Source: Neostapfia colusana
Taxonomy: Eukaryota; Streptophyta; Magnoliopsida; Poales; Poaceae
DNA: 64,000 nt
Assembly: GCA_030760725.1 (NCBI GenBank)
Contig: JASWHV010000002.1
Coordinates: 61,869,900 to 61,933,899, forward strand
Direction: 5' to 3'
Under the pieces are notes generated by a model that did not search any database, was not told where the DNA came from, and saw only the letters and a program-made list of their open reading frames with translations. The position numbers were made by a program, and so were the translations under genes. Positions 43,196 through 53,340 of the stretch are shown here, piece after piece; within the stretch, counting starts at the first letter, position 1, and the number at the start of each line of letters is the position of its first letter.

Positions 43196-45994
43196 GAAGG
43201 GATTTAGCTACGAGAGAGGCATCCCTTGCAGCTGGGTTTTGTGTGTTTTGAGGTAAAAGTCGTGGTTTGTGCTGAGCTTTGGCTTCGTGATCCAAAAACA
43301 TTGTTTTTCGCCGTTGGGACACTGTTTTTCCTCATACGTATTCTGTTTCTCGTGTCCATTTATTTTCAGCCGACCTTTGATCACTCTTTTGGCTATAATT
43401 TTTGATCTACCAATCCAATCGACGTGATTATTTTTGTGTTATCTTCACAACTCAATTGTCTATTATTTTTGAAGATATTAAGTTCATTGGAGTCACGGTT
43501 CATGTGTCACACGAGAGTTTTTTTCATCTTATCAAATTGGATCTTTGCTAGGGTAGATCAGACTGACCTTAGCACACTTTTTTAATCATAACTTGAGTTT
43601 TTCTCAACCTATTAACGTGATTCTTGTTGAGTTGGCTTCCTGACTCTTTTATATACTTTATCTAGAGTTTTTATCACGTTTGAGATCAGATAACCTATTT
43701 GCACATACGTGTTTTTAAGACAGATCAGTTTTTGGTTGAGGGGTTGAGTCTTCCGCTGAAATTTTGTATCATCTACCATTCACCCCCCTCTTGATCTCAT
43801 GTCCTTCGATCCTACAGTCCCGCTTTCGATGACACAAGATCAGTTTCCCCAAATTAAATGGGGAAACTGATCCTCTACCCTGGCTCACCAAGTGTGGCAC
43901 GTACTTCCGCAGGACACGTATGATGCCCGAGGAGAAGGTGTGGCTGGCGTCTCCCCACCTGGAGGGAGTCGCGGTTGAGTCGTACACCACCCTTGAATGT
44001 GACTGCAGTATCGTGTCCTGGGAACGGTTCGCGGACTTCATAAACATGTGCTTCGGGCCTCCGCTCCTTTTCAACGACCTGGCTAAGATCAAGGATCTCC
44101 GCCGCACTTGTACGGTAGAGGAGTACCAATGCCAGTTCCTGGTACTCCTTTGCCGATGAGAGAATCTCAGCCAGTGCCAATAGATCAACCTCTTCACGGC
44201 TGGCCTGGGCGAGCCTCTTCATACTGACGTCGAGCTGCAGTTTCTAACCAATCTGCAGAACGCCATGAGCCTGGCCAGGGCCTTCAAATGGTGACTAGCG
44301 GCAACGACAGACAACAGGACATGGAAGGGCGATGCCACTCAACGCTCTACGCGCCCTTCAGCGGTGTCACACACCCCACCACGGCTCCTAGTGGGGGTTC
44401 TGCCGCACTAGCCCGTTGTCGACACCACCCCCCCTGTCGCACCTTAAGCATCTCTCGCCCAATGAGATGTCTGCCAAGTGGGCGAGTGATGAATGCTATC
44501 ACTGCTCGGAACGGTACAAGCCGTACCACAAGTGCACCAACAAGGGCATATTCCTCTTGGTTCTCGATGCCAACAACGATGACGTTAACGTGGCCATAGC
44601 CGACATGGGCATTTCGCTACATTCCCTAACTGTCATCGACCTCGCCAACATGATGAAGCTCTAGGTACGCGTCCGTGACGAGCTGTTGACTGCCTTGATC
44701 GACACAGGCTCCACTCATACTTTCATTAGGGAGCCCCTCATTCAGGAGCTCGGCCTGATGATGTTGCCGAGACCAAGCATCGGCGTTTAGGTTGCCAACA
44801 GTGACTCCATCTCCTGCAAATGCATATGTCCACATGTACCCTTGTTTATTGCAGGAGAACACTTCGACGTCACATTCTACGCGCTACCACTTGACGGCTT
44901 TGACATCGTCTTGGGAGTTCAGTGGTTGCGGTCTTTGGGACCCATCCTCTAGAAATTCGAGAATCTTATGATGGAGCTGTGGCGCGGCGAACAGAAAGTG
45001 GTCTGGACAGGGTTGCGCTACCTCGCCCTGGTGTACGCCTCCCTGACGGCGCCAACTGACTTGATGGGCGCCCTCCTGGATGGCTTCCAGGACCTCTTCG
45101 TCGAGCCATGCGGTTTTCCTCCTTCATGGCGCCACGATCGCCGCATCAGACTCCTACCGGGCACAACTCCAGTAGCTGTCCAGCCGTACCGTTACCCCCA
45201 ACTTCTCAAGTATGACCTTGAGAAGCAGTGTGCCGAGATGCCTCACCAAGGCATCATCCAGGAGTGCACCTCGGCATTCTCCTTGCCGGTGCTGTTGATC
45301 CGCAAGACCGACGGCATGTGACACTTCTGCATTGACTACCGCGAGCTCAATTCTCGAACTTCGAAAGACAAGTTCCCTATCGCAGTGGTCGATAAGCTCC
45401 TTGACGAGCTCCGTGATGTGAGGTTCTTCACCAATCTCGACCTCCGCAACGGCTACTTCTAGGTGTGCATGCACCCCGATGACATCGACAAGACGGCGTT
45501 CTGAACTCATTGAGGCCACTACGAGTTCCTGGTGATGCCATTCAGCCTCACTAACGCGCCGTAGACATTCCAAGCATGGATGAACGACGTCCTTGACCCC
45601 TACATCAGGAAGTTCATGCTCGTCTTCTTTGATGACATCTTGGTGTACAACAGGTCTTGGGCTGAACACCTCCAACACGTAAAGCAGGTGTTCTAGATAC
45701 TCCAAGCACACAAGTTGTTCTTGAATAAAACCAAGTGCTTCTTTGGCCAGGATTCCGTGTCCTATCTGGGACACATCATCTCCTCCAAGGGTGTGGCGAT
45801 GGATCCATCAACGATGGAGGATCTGAAGTGTTGGCCCACACCTCGGTCTCTTCGAGCCTAGCGAGGCTTTCTCGGACTCACCGGCTACTACTGCAAGTTT
45901 ATTGCAGGCTATGGCACGAGGGCAACGCCCCTCACCGCCCTCCTCAAGCTGGAGGTGTTCCGCTGGACTGACGATGCACAGAACACCTTCTCTC

Positions 45995-46294
45995 TGTTAG
46001 ATGAAGTTACGATACTCCGTGTGGTTAGAGATAATATTCTATAAGTTTCTCATGCATGTAATCTTTAGCCAACCGAATCAATCTCCTATAGATAGAAAGG
46101 ATATATTCTAGGCTGAATCAATCAGTATAGATAGAAACGATATATTCTAGGTTGTGTATAGATAGAAACTCCAACAATAGATTGATTCAGTTGCCTTATT
46201 GTATAAGCTGTTGCACCCAGCCTTGGTGCCTATATAAACATGCAATCCGCGGCCACCTAAGTGTGGTAGAACGCTTCAACCATTCCACTCTACA
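45995..46294 (+). repeat. 5' LTR of copia element
   Basis: From TGTTAGATGAAG to CTCTACA. It has three tandem copies of a TATAGATAGAAANGATAT-type unit (46085-46175) and TATATAAA at 46231-46238. Confidence 0.93.
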
Positions 46295-46330
46295 TGGTAC
46301 CAGAGCCAGTTTCTCTACAACACATCCATC

Positions 46331-47500
46331 ATGGCGAGTAGCTCCTCAAATTCCACCACCATCCGCTCCTCCTTCTCGATCCCGGTCACCGAAAAACTCA
46401 CCAAAACCAACTACCGCCTATGGAGTGCCCAAATCCTGCCGCCCATACGCTCTGCCCAGCTCTACGATCTGCTCATCGGCAAAGAAAAGATGCCGACTGA
46501 GACTGTCTCTGTGACGACTAACAGCGCCTCTATGGAGCAGCCCAATCCTGAGTACATCAATTGGGTAACTCGCGATCAAGCGCTGCTGGGATATATCCTC
46601 TCCTCTCTGACGCGCGAGGTCTTGATGGGTGTCACGACAGCCACGACCTCGGCCGACGTCTGGAGCTCCCTTGCGGCCATGTACATATCTTGCACACGTG
46701 CGCGGTCCGTCAACACGCGCATTGCGCTCGCCACCGCGAAGAAAGGCATGGCCACAATGTCTGAATTCTACTCCAAGATGAAGAGTTATGCCGACGAGAT
46801 GTCGGTGTCCGGCCAACCTCTGGGCGATGAGGAGTTCGTCGCCTACGTCCTCACCGGCCTTGATGAAGAAATGTACAACCCGCTTGTGTCGTCCATTGTC
46901 ACTCGCGTCGAGCCAATCTCCCCTGCCGAGTTATACTCGCAGATGCTCAGCTATGAGCTTCGGCTTGCGAAGCAGTCTGGCGGCGGGTACGCTGCTCATG
47001 GATCAACAATGCGGCTACTCGTGGTCGTGGTGGCTCCTGGTGTGGAGGTTCTTCAAATCGCGGCCGCGGACGCTCACGCGGCAATGGCCGTGGCTCTCCT
47101 TCGTCGTCATCTCGCGGTGGCTACAGCAACAACAGCAACTTCAGGCGCAGTTCCGGTCCACCGGCAGATCAATCCGGTGGCCAGTCTCATCCACGCTGCC
47201 AGATCTGCCTTAAAGTCGGTCACACAGCTAATATATTTTGGTACCGCTTTGATGAAGAATTCACTTCTGATGATCGGGTTACGGCCATGGCGTCATCCTC
47301 CACTGCTACTGGTCCAAATTGGTACCTTGACTCCGGTGCGACTGATCACATCACCGGCGAGCTGGAGAAGCTAACAGCTCATGATCGTTACAATGGCAAT
47401 GATCAGATTCGGGCGGCTAATGGTGTAGGTATGGAGATTACTCACATTGGTCATTCTGTTTTGCCCACTTCCTCCCGCCCTCTGCACCTAAATCATGTCC
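46331..47500 (+). pseudogene. gag: Copia gag and protease, frameshifted
   Basis: It starts MASSSSNSTTIRSSF at 46331. The gag core carries KLTKTNYRLWSAQILPPIR and ALLGYILSSL, and MKSYADEMSVSG near 46780. A frameshift near 47005 is followed by an RG-rich segment and a zinc knuckle (CQICLKVGHTANIFW) in which the last Cys is replaced by Phe. Protease DSGATDHITG follows near 47330. At about 47500 the sequence jumps from the start of the pre-integrase region to the linker before RT. Confidence 0.88.
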
Positions 47501-47507
47501 TTCCCTC

Positions 47508-49361
47508 ATGCCCGCTGATCTGTTCTCGGGCTCCACGCCACACTCCTCCGACGTGGCTGCAGGTGCGCCCAGCAACGCGGTGCTTCCCACCACCACGGCC
47601 GCATCAACAGCACCGACCACTTCGGGATTGCCCCCTGCCGGCTCTGGCGCGGCTGGTCCTTCTCTCGCCGACAGCCATCTGCCCTCAGCAGCTACTGGTT
47701 CCACGCCATCAGCCTCGGGTCCTGTTCCGCTTCCTGCTAGGCGCACTTGGCTACAGAGTGGCATTGTGAAGCCCAGAAAGTTTACAGATGGCATGGTCAG
47801 GTATGGAAATTTTGCAATTTGTGAAGAACCCTCTAGTTTGTCTGCTGCATTGTCTGACCCAAACTGGAAAGCTGCCATGGACCTAGAAATTTCTGCCCTT
47901 CTGCAGAATAAAACATGGCACTTGGTTCCTCCGGCACCTGAAGGAAATATGATTGATTGCAAGTGGGTTTATAAACTCAAGAGAAAAACTGATGGGTCTA
48001 TTGACCGTCATAAAGCTCGATTAGTGGCTAAGGGTTTTAAACAGCGTTACGGCATTGACTATGATGACAATTTTAGCCCAGTGGTTAAATTTGCTACGGT
48101 CCGCCTTGTTTTGTCTCTTTCTGTCTCTCAGGGTTGGAGCCTCCGCCAATTGGATATGCAGAACGCGTTTCTTCATGGTGTTCTAGAGGAAGATGTGTAT
48201 AGGAAACAGCCTCCTGGGTTCCAAGATCCTTCTCATCCGGATTATCACTGTAAGTTGGACAAGGCCCTGTATGGTTTGAAACAAGCTCCGCGCGCTTGGT
48301 ATTCTCGACTTAGTCTCAAACTTCAAGCTCTTGGTTTAACATCATCAAAAGCTGATATATCATTGTTCATTTAAAAGAAGGGTGCAGTCACCATTTATTT
48401 ATTGGTGTATGTTGATGATATAATAGTTACAAGCTCTTGTCCGGCTGGTATTGATACTCTGCTATCTGATCTGAAAGCTGAATTTCCGCTTAAAGACTTG
48501 GGGCCCCTTCATTATTTCTTGGGCATTGAGGTTAACCGGTTGTCTGATGGCATTCTGCTCACTCAAACCAAGTATGCCTCAGATATTCTCCGGCAAGCTG
48601 GTATGTCGGACTGTAAGCCTGTTACTACTCCCCTCTCCACCTCGGCGAAATTGTCAGCTTGTGATGGTGATCCAATTGGACCCGATGATGCATCCAAATA
48701 TCGCAGTATTGTGGGAGCTCTTCAGTATTTGTATCACACCCGGCCTGATCTTGCTTTTTCGATCAATAAGGTATGTTAATATATGAGCTCCCGTACAACT
48801 GCTCACTGGACTGCAGTAAAACGCATACTGCGGTATATCAAGTTTACTCTTGGTCTTGGCCTCAAGATTCGGCAATCATCATCGACTCTTCTTAATGCCT
48901 TCTCCGATGCGGATTGGGCCGGCTGCTCTGATGACAGGAAATCTACGGGTGGCTTTGCTATTTTTCTTGGGTCTAACTTGATATCCTGGAGCGCCAAGAA
49001 GCAGCCAACGGTGTCTCGGTCAAGTACCGAGGCAGAGTACAAATCCATGGCCAACGCCACGGCTGAACTCATGTGGGTTCAGTCCATATTGAAGGAGCTT
49101 CAAGTCTCTTATCCTCCTGCTGCTCGGCTCTGGTGTGACAATATGGGGGCTAAGTACTTGTCATCAAATCCGGTCTTTCATGGTCGAATGAAACACATTG
49201 AGGTTGATTATAATTTTGTTCGAGATCAAGTTGCCAAGCGTCTGCTTGATGTTCGGTTTATATCCACTCAAGATCAGTTAGCCGATGGTTTCACCAAGGC
49301 TCTTTCTCAACAAAGACTACAAGAACTTCGATGCAATCTCAACTTAGACAGTTGCGATTGA
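47508..49361 (+). pseudogene. pol: Copia RT and RNase H, with two stops
   Basis: A Ser/Pro/Ala linker leads to RT: NKTWHLVPP, KARLVAKGFKQRYGIDY, QLDMQNAFLHG, LYGLKQAPRAWY and the catalytic YVDD near 48406. RNase H follows with SDADWAGCSDDRKSTGG, SSTEAEY near 49022 and ADGFTKAL near 49279. In-frame stops at 48372-48374 and 48777-48779. The frame otherwise stays open to 49361. No integrase (HHCC or DDE) is present, so the element could move only with help. Confidence 0.92.
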
Positions 49362-49366
49362 GGGGG

Positions 49367-49668
49367 GTGTTAGATGAAGTTACGATACTCCGTGTGGTTA
49401 GAGATAATATTCTAGAAGTTTCTCGTGCATGTAATCTTTAGCCAACCGAATCAATCTCCTATAGATAGAAAGGATATATTCTAGGCTGAATCAATCTCCT
49501 ATAGATAGAAAGGATATATTCTAGGCTGTGTATAGATAGAAACTCCAACAATAGATTGATTCGGTTGCCTTATTGTATAAGCTATTGCACCCAGCCTTGG
49601 TGCATATATAAACACGCAATCCACGGCCACCTAAGTGTGGTAGAACGCTTCAACCATTCCACTCTACA
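49367..49668 (+). repeat. 3' LTR of copia element
   Basis: Near-identical to 45995-46294, with TATATAAA at 49605-49612 and the same tandem TATAGATAGAAA units. Confidence 0.93.
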
Positions 49669-49673
49669 CTCTC

Positions 49674-51640
49674 AGCTCAAGAAGGCGCTGATGACAGCGC
49701 CTCTTCTTCAGATGTTGGACTTTGACAAGTACTTTGTCATTGACTGCGGCGCGTCGTGCGCCGGCTTCGGGGCGGTCTTGCAGCTGGGTGACGGTGCTAT
49801 CACCTTCTTCAGCCGCGCCCTAGCTCCTCACCACCAGAAGCTACCGGCTACGAGCGCGAGCTGATTGTCCATATGAAGGCCATGCGCCACTAGCAGCCTT
49901 ATTTGTGGGGCTGCCCCTTCACTGTTCAGACGGATCAGTTCAGTCTAAAATACATCCTGGATCAACGCCTCAAGACGATTCCCCAGCATGCTTGGGTGAG
50001 CATGCTTTTCGGCTATGATCTGCATGTTAAGTACAGCACAGGGCATCTGAAGGGGGCAGCCGACGCCCTGTCCCGTCGCGATGAGAAAGACATGGAAACA
50101 CATGCCATCAACGTCAGTCTTCCACCTCTTTGATTCTCTTCTCGTGGAGATCGCCGCAGACCAGCAGGCACAACAGCTGTGCACCCAGCTCCAGGAGGGA
50201 GCCGCACCAGATGGCTGGTCCGAGTGCGACGGCCTTCTCCTATACAAAAGGAAGCTCTTCATCCCGGAGATGTCCTCCTTGTGGCCCTCCCACTTGGCTG
50301 GGGTGCATGATGGGGGTCACGAGAGCATTCAGAACCGGCACACCGATTGCGACTCTCGTTTTACAGCCCTTCACTCCTGTGGAGAGTCCGGTAGTTCGTC
50401 CGTGGGTGCGCCACCTGCCAGTGCAACAAGATGGACCATCGACACCCAATCGGCCTGCTACAGCCACTTCTTGTACCTTCAGATGTATGACAGGATATTT
50501 CCATGGACTTCATCGAAGGCTTTCCGAAGGTTGGTGGGAAATTGGTGATCTTGACTGTGGTGGATCGCTTCTCGATGTACGCCCACTTCATTCCCTTGAG
50601 CCACTTGTACAGTGCTGCATCGGTGGCATGGGCATTCTTCAACGACATTGTACGTCTATACACGGCTTTCCCTGCTCCATCGTCATTGACCGCGACACCG
50701 TCAGTCTGTTCTGGTCGGACTTGTTCCGGCTGGCTGGTGTGCGCATTCAACTTAGCTCAGCCTTCCACCCGCAGTCTGACGGCCAGTCTGAGATCATCAA
50801 CAAGGTCATCACTATGTACCTTCGTTACCTCGCCGGTGACCGGTCAAAGACTTGGTTGCAGTGGCTTCCCTGGGCTGAATATTGCTACAACACTTCATAT
50901 AAGACGGCCCTCAAATGCTCGCCCTTCAGAGTGGTCTATGGCAGGGACCCTCCAACTGTTATTTCTTATCATCAGGGCATCTACAGACTAGCAGCATTGG
51001 ATAAACAACTATAGGAAAGGGATGAGTTCTTGGATGAGATCAAGGACAGACTTGTGCAGGTACAAGTCACCGTGAAGAGCTTTGAAGATAAGTCCCGCGG
51101 TGAGGTGAAATTTCAGATCGGTGATTGGGTTTGGCTGCGGCTTCATCAGGGGGCAGCTGTTGGAGTGATGGTAGTGCCTCCTTTGAAGATTGGTCCTAAA
51201 TTCTTTGGGCCATATCAGATCAAACAACACATTGGTGTTGTATCTTACAAGCTCCAACTGCCTCCTCAAGCCAGGATACATGATGTCTCCCATGTGTCCC
51301 TGTTGAAGAAATTTGAAGATCCTGCTCCAGTTCAGGTGGCGCCTTTGCCACCACTTGTCCATGGGCGGGTTGTGCCTACACCTAAAATGATACAAATGGC
51401 GCGCCTGTACAGAGGTGCCTGGGAGTTGCTCATCAAGTGGGCAGGTCATTCTGAAGCCGATGAATGTTGGGAGCAACTAGAAGACTTCAAAACGAAGCAC
51501 CTCACCTTCCAGCTCGAATATGAGCTCTTTGTTGGGAAAGGGGTGGGGGATATTGTGGACGCCTTTGTGGGCCCCCACTATGCGCTCAGGGCCCACAAAG
51601 GAGCTAGCAGCCGCGCACCAGGAGAGCCAGCGGCTTGAGG
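49674..51640 (+). pseudogene. Broken RNase H-integrase-chromodomain of Reina-like element
   Basis: It resumes after the copia insertion: RNase H (DCGASCAGFGAVL near 49743, LKYILDQRL near 49947, GAADALSRR near 50056), integrase zinc finger remnant (CATCQCNK near 50412), core MDFIEGFPKVGGK near 50503 and HPQSDGQSEIINK near 50769, then RVVYGRDPP near 50930. The GPY-like module (FFGPYQIKQ) is near 51200. The C-terminal chromodomain (WELLIKWAGH, CWEQLEDFK) is at about 51400-51520. Several frameshifts (about 49850, 50130, 50650) and stops. Chromodomains target integration to marked chromatin in this clade. Confidence 0.88.
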
Positions 51641-51815
51641 CACAAGGCAAAGGAAATCTCTTTAGATGGGAAGTTTAGATAAGAATGAATAATGACAGCC
51701 CTTCCCTTCCTCGCTACCCTCTGCACAGCAATCCCTCCTTCTCCCTGCAGCTCTACTCTCCCCTACGCAGCCCTAGGCGCAGCCGAGGAGCTCCCCTGCA
51801 CCACGTTTCTCAGCA
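51551..51815 (+). repeat. 3' LTR of Reina-like element, internally deleted
   Basis: It starts TATTGTGGACGCC (TGT changed to TAT) after a GGGGTGGGGG polypurine tract and ends TTTCTCAGCA. About 320 bp present in the 5' LTR (41357-41678) are missing, including the TATA box. Confidence 0.85.
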
Positions 51816-51820
51816 GAATA

Positions 51821-52236
51821 ATACAGCCGCCACAACTAGCAAATAATTCACCTGATGCTTTTGTTGTTATAAGAAAGTTTTAAAATCACATATTCTTGCG
51901 GCTAATACATCAAAGCGAGTCTTGATACCCCTGGAGGGTATGATCTCAACTCAAGTCCCCAATCTTAGGAAAAGGTAGAGAGATACGGATGATTCAGTAC
52001 AAGCCACAAGGAGACGTCCACAATGGGCAATATATTGGAGTACAAGCATAACACTCCGATTCAGTAGTTATATGACACTGCCAAAGGAACTGCCCCTCGT
52101 GTTGTAGTGCGCACAAATAAACTTAAGAGCAGAGAGCACAGAAACAACCAAGCTCAACTAATTAGGAAATCAAGATGGATGATTTTAATGAAGAAACTGC
52201 CACAGATTACACTGAGTCATGAAAGTTATATATTGG
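51821..52236 (+). pseudogene. pol: Degenerate copia pol, second fragment
   Basis: It continues 40991-41214 after the Reina-like insertion. Recognisable bits are PPQLANNSPDAFVV and a stretch like KSHI..NTSKRVLIPLEG, from the integrase/RT linker of plant copia elements. Heavily decayed. It ends at the foldback element. Confidence 0.65.
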
Positions 52237-53118
52237 AGGAAAAAATCTAGATACTCCCAAACTATGGACTTGTGACTACTTAATTCCTAAACTTATAAAC
52301 CAAGTATATAATGCCCTAACCTTTATAAAACCGTCTAATTAACCACCTAAGGCGGTTTTGTAAGATAGTTTTGCTACAGTGGCGGCTGAGGTGGCATTTT
52401 TTGCATGCCTTTCTCTGTTGGTTGCTGCTCTCGGGCGTTTATGTGACACAACACAATCCGGGCTCTTCTCTCCTCTGTCATTGCTTCCATTGGTACTTGA
52501 TATTACAACAACACAAACTAATAAAGATTGGAAACAAGAGTACCCACTGTGAACAACATTCTCTGAGATTCATAACTGAAAGCAAAAAACATATTTTATC
52601 TGTTAGTCAGATCAACATTTTCAAGCAGAGGAATAGCAGGTACAAAAAACCATATCATTGAACATATGCAAAAGCTCTGGTTTTTAGTTTTGCAAGGATT
52701 TACTCTAACCTGAGAGTGAAATTGAATTTTACGATACGTTTACCAACTAGTTTTCCTATTTTTTTAATATCAAGTACCTATAACTGTAATTTCTGTCAGG
52801 CTTATGCAATGACAGAAATGGCGTAGGAGAGAAGAACCCGGGTTTTTTTGTGTCATAGAGATGACATGTGGGATGGGATGGTCACCAAAAAGAGCATTTT
52901 CTTTTTTTCTCATTGCGAGAGCAGCAGTCAACAATTCAGATACAAGCAAAAAATGCCACCTCCGCAACCACCATGGCAAAACCATCATGCAAAACAGCCT
53001 TAGAGGGTTAATTAGAAAGTTTTATAAAGGTTAGGGTTCTAAATACCTAGTTTATAAGTTTGGGGGTTAAGTAGTCACCAGACCATAGTTTGGGGGTATA
53101 TATATATATATTTTTCCC
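52237..53118. mobile_element. Foldback DNA element with long imperfect terminal inverted repeats
   Basis: The left arm (GGAGGAAAAAATCTAGATAC, CCCAAACTATGG, GTGACTACTTAA, AAACTTATAAACC, CCTTTATAAAACC, CTAATTAACC) reappears inverted at the right end up to GGGGGTATATAT...TTTTTCCC. Arms are about 260-330 bp and a roughly 270-bp unrelated loop lies between. No transposase. Termini beginning GGR-AAAAAT suggest a Mutator-like foldback; superfamily uncertain and the target duplication is not clear. It splits the copia fragment. Confidence 0.75.
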
Positions 53119-53340
53119 ATAATAGAAATACTACAAATGTCATCATACATTTCATCTCTAAGACCGCAAATGTGATTGATGATTTTCCTGAATCAAAGTC
53201 CATGGCAGGGTGGCGAAAACGCTCGGATGGGATGAAATGGAAAGAAGCAAAAGAAATGGAACTGCTCTTTCTTAATAAAGGCAAGTATTCGGACCAGTCA
53301 CTTGTTTGCACCCTGTAAAGGACCAAGTTTTTGGCTTGCT
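53119..53340 (+). pseudogene. pol: Degenerate copia pol, third fragment (start of RT)
   Basis: A frame with shifts reads SMAGWRKRSDGMKWKEAKEM and then FLNKGKYSDQSLVCTL, matching the start of plant copia RT (typically ..KWKEAI..ELxSL). It follows the foldback element in the right order for the same polyprotein. Confidence 0.7.

Larger units (their letters stand above)
42111..43816 (+). repeat. Y solo LTR (1706 bp) with duplication GTCCC
   Basis: Starts TGTAAGACCTAGG and ends ATCCTACA (termini TGTA/TACA), inside gag of the Reina-like element. The 3' end, with CTACCATTCACCCCCCTC shortly before TACA, is typical of copia-type (SIRE/Maximus-like) LTR ends, so copia origin is likely but not proven. 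It contains TATAAATA at 43188 and two 60-bp tandem repeats at 42704-42823. No internal region is present. Confidence 0.88.
41835..45995 (+). pseudogene. Broken gag-protease-RT of Reina-like element (first part)
   Basis: Gag starts MSGSGDETGTFTLYDLG at 41835 and is interrupted at 42111-43816 by the Y solo LTR. It resumes with the gag core (MMPEEKVWLAS, CFGPPL, TVEEYQCQFL) up to about 44290. A cysteine knuckle (CYHCSERYKPYHKC) is near 44493; protease DTGSTHTF near 44701; RT from about 45075 with FFDDILVY near 45627 (FFDD in place of the usual box). Many stops (44158, 44664, 44793, 44952, 45319, 45461, 45503, 45562, 45694, 45858) and several shifts. The copia insertion cuts it at 45994, just before RNase H. 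Confidence 0.85.
45995..49668 (+). mobile_element. Copia element lacking integrase, duplication CTCTC
   Basis: LTRs of 300 and 302 bp (45995-46294, 49367-49668), primer-binding site TGGTACCAGAGCC at 46295 and polypurine tract GAGGGGGG at 49359. The 5-bp duplication CTCTC is at 45990-45994 and 49669-49673. The internal region keeps gag, protease, RT and RNase H, but the integrase is missing. Gag and RT resemble the Ale/Retrofit lineage. The two LTRs are very similar, so this is one of the younger insertions here, but the coding region is broken. Confidence 0.93.
41215..51815 (+). mobile_element. Reina-like Ty3/gypsy chromovirus with two nested insertions
   Basis: Short LTRs (589 bp; 265 bp after an internal deletion), gag, protease, RT, RNase H, integrase and a C-terminal chromodomain, flanked by GAATA. 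The short LTR and the protein pattern fit the Reina clade better than Tekay; that clade call is moderate. It carries a Y solo LTR in gag and a copia element between RT and RNase H. Without these it would be about 5.2 kb. Confidence 0.88.
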
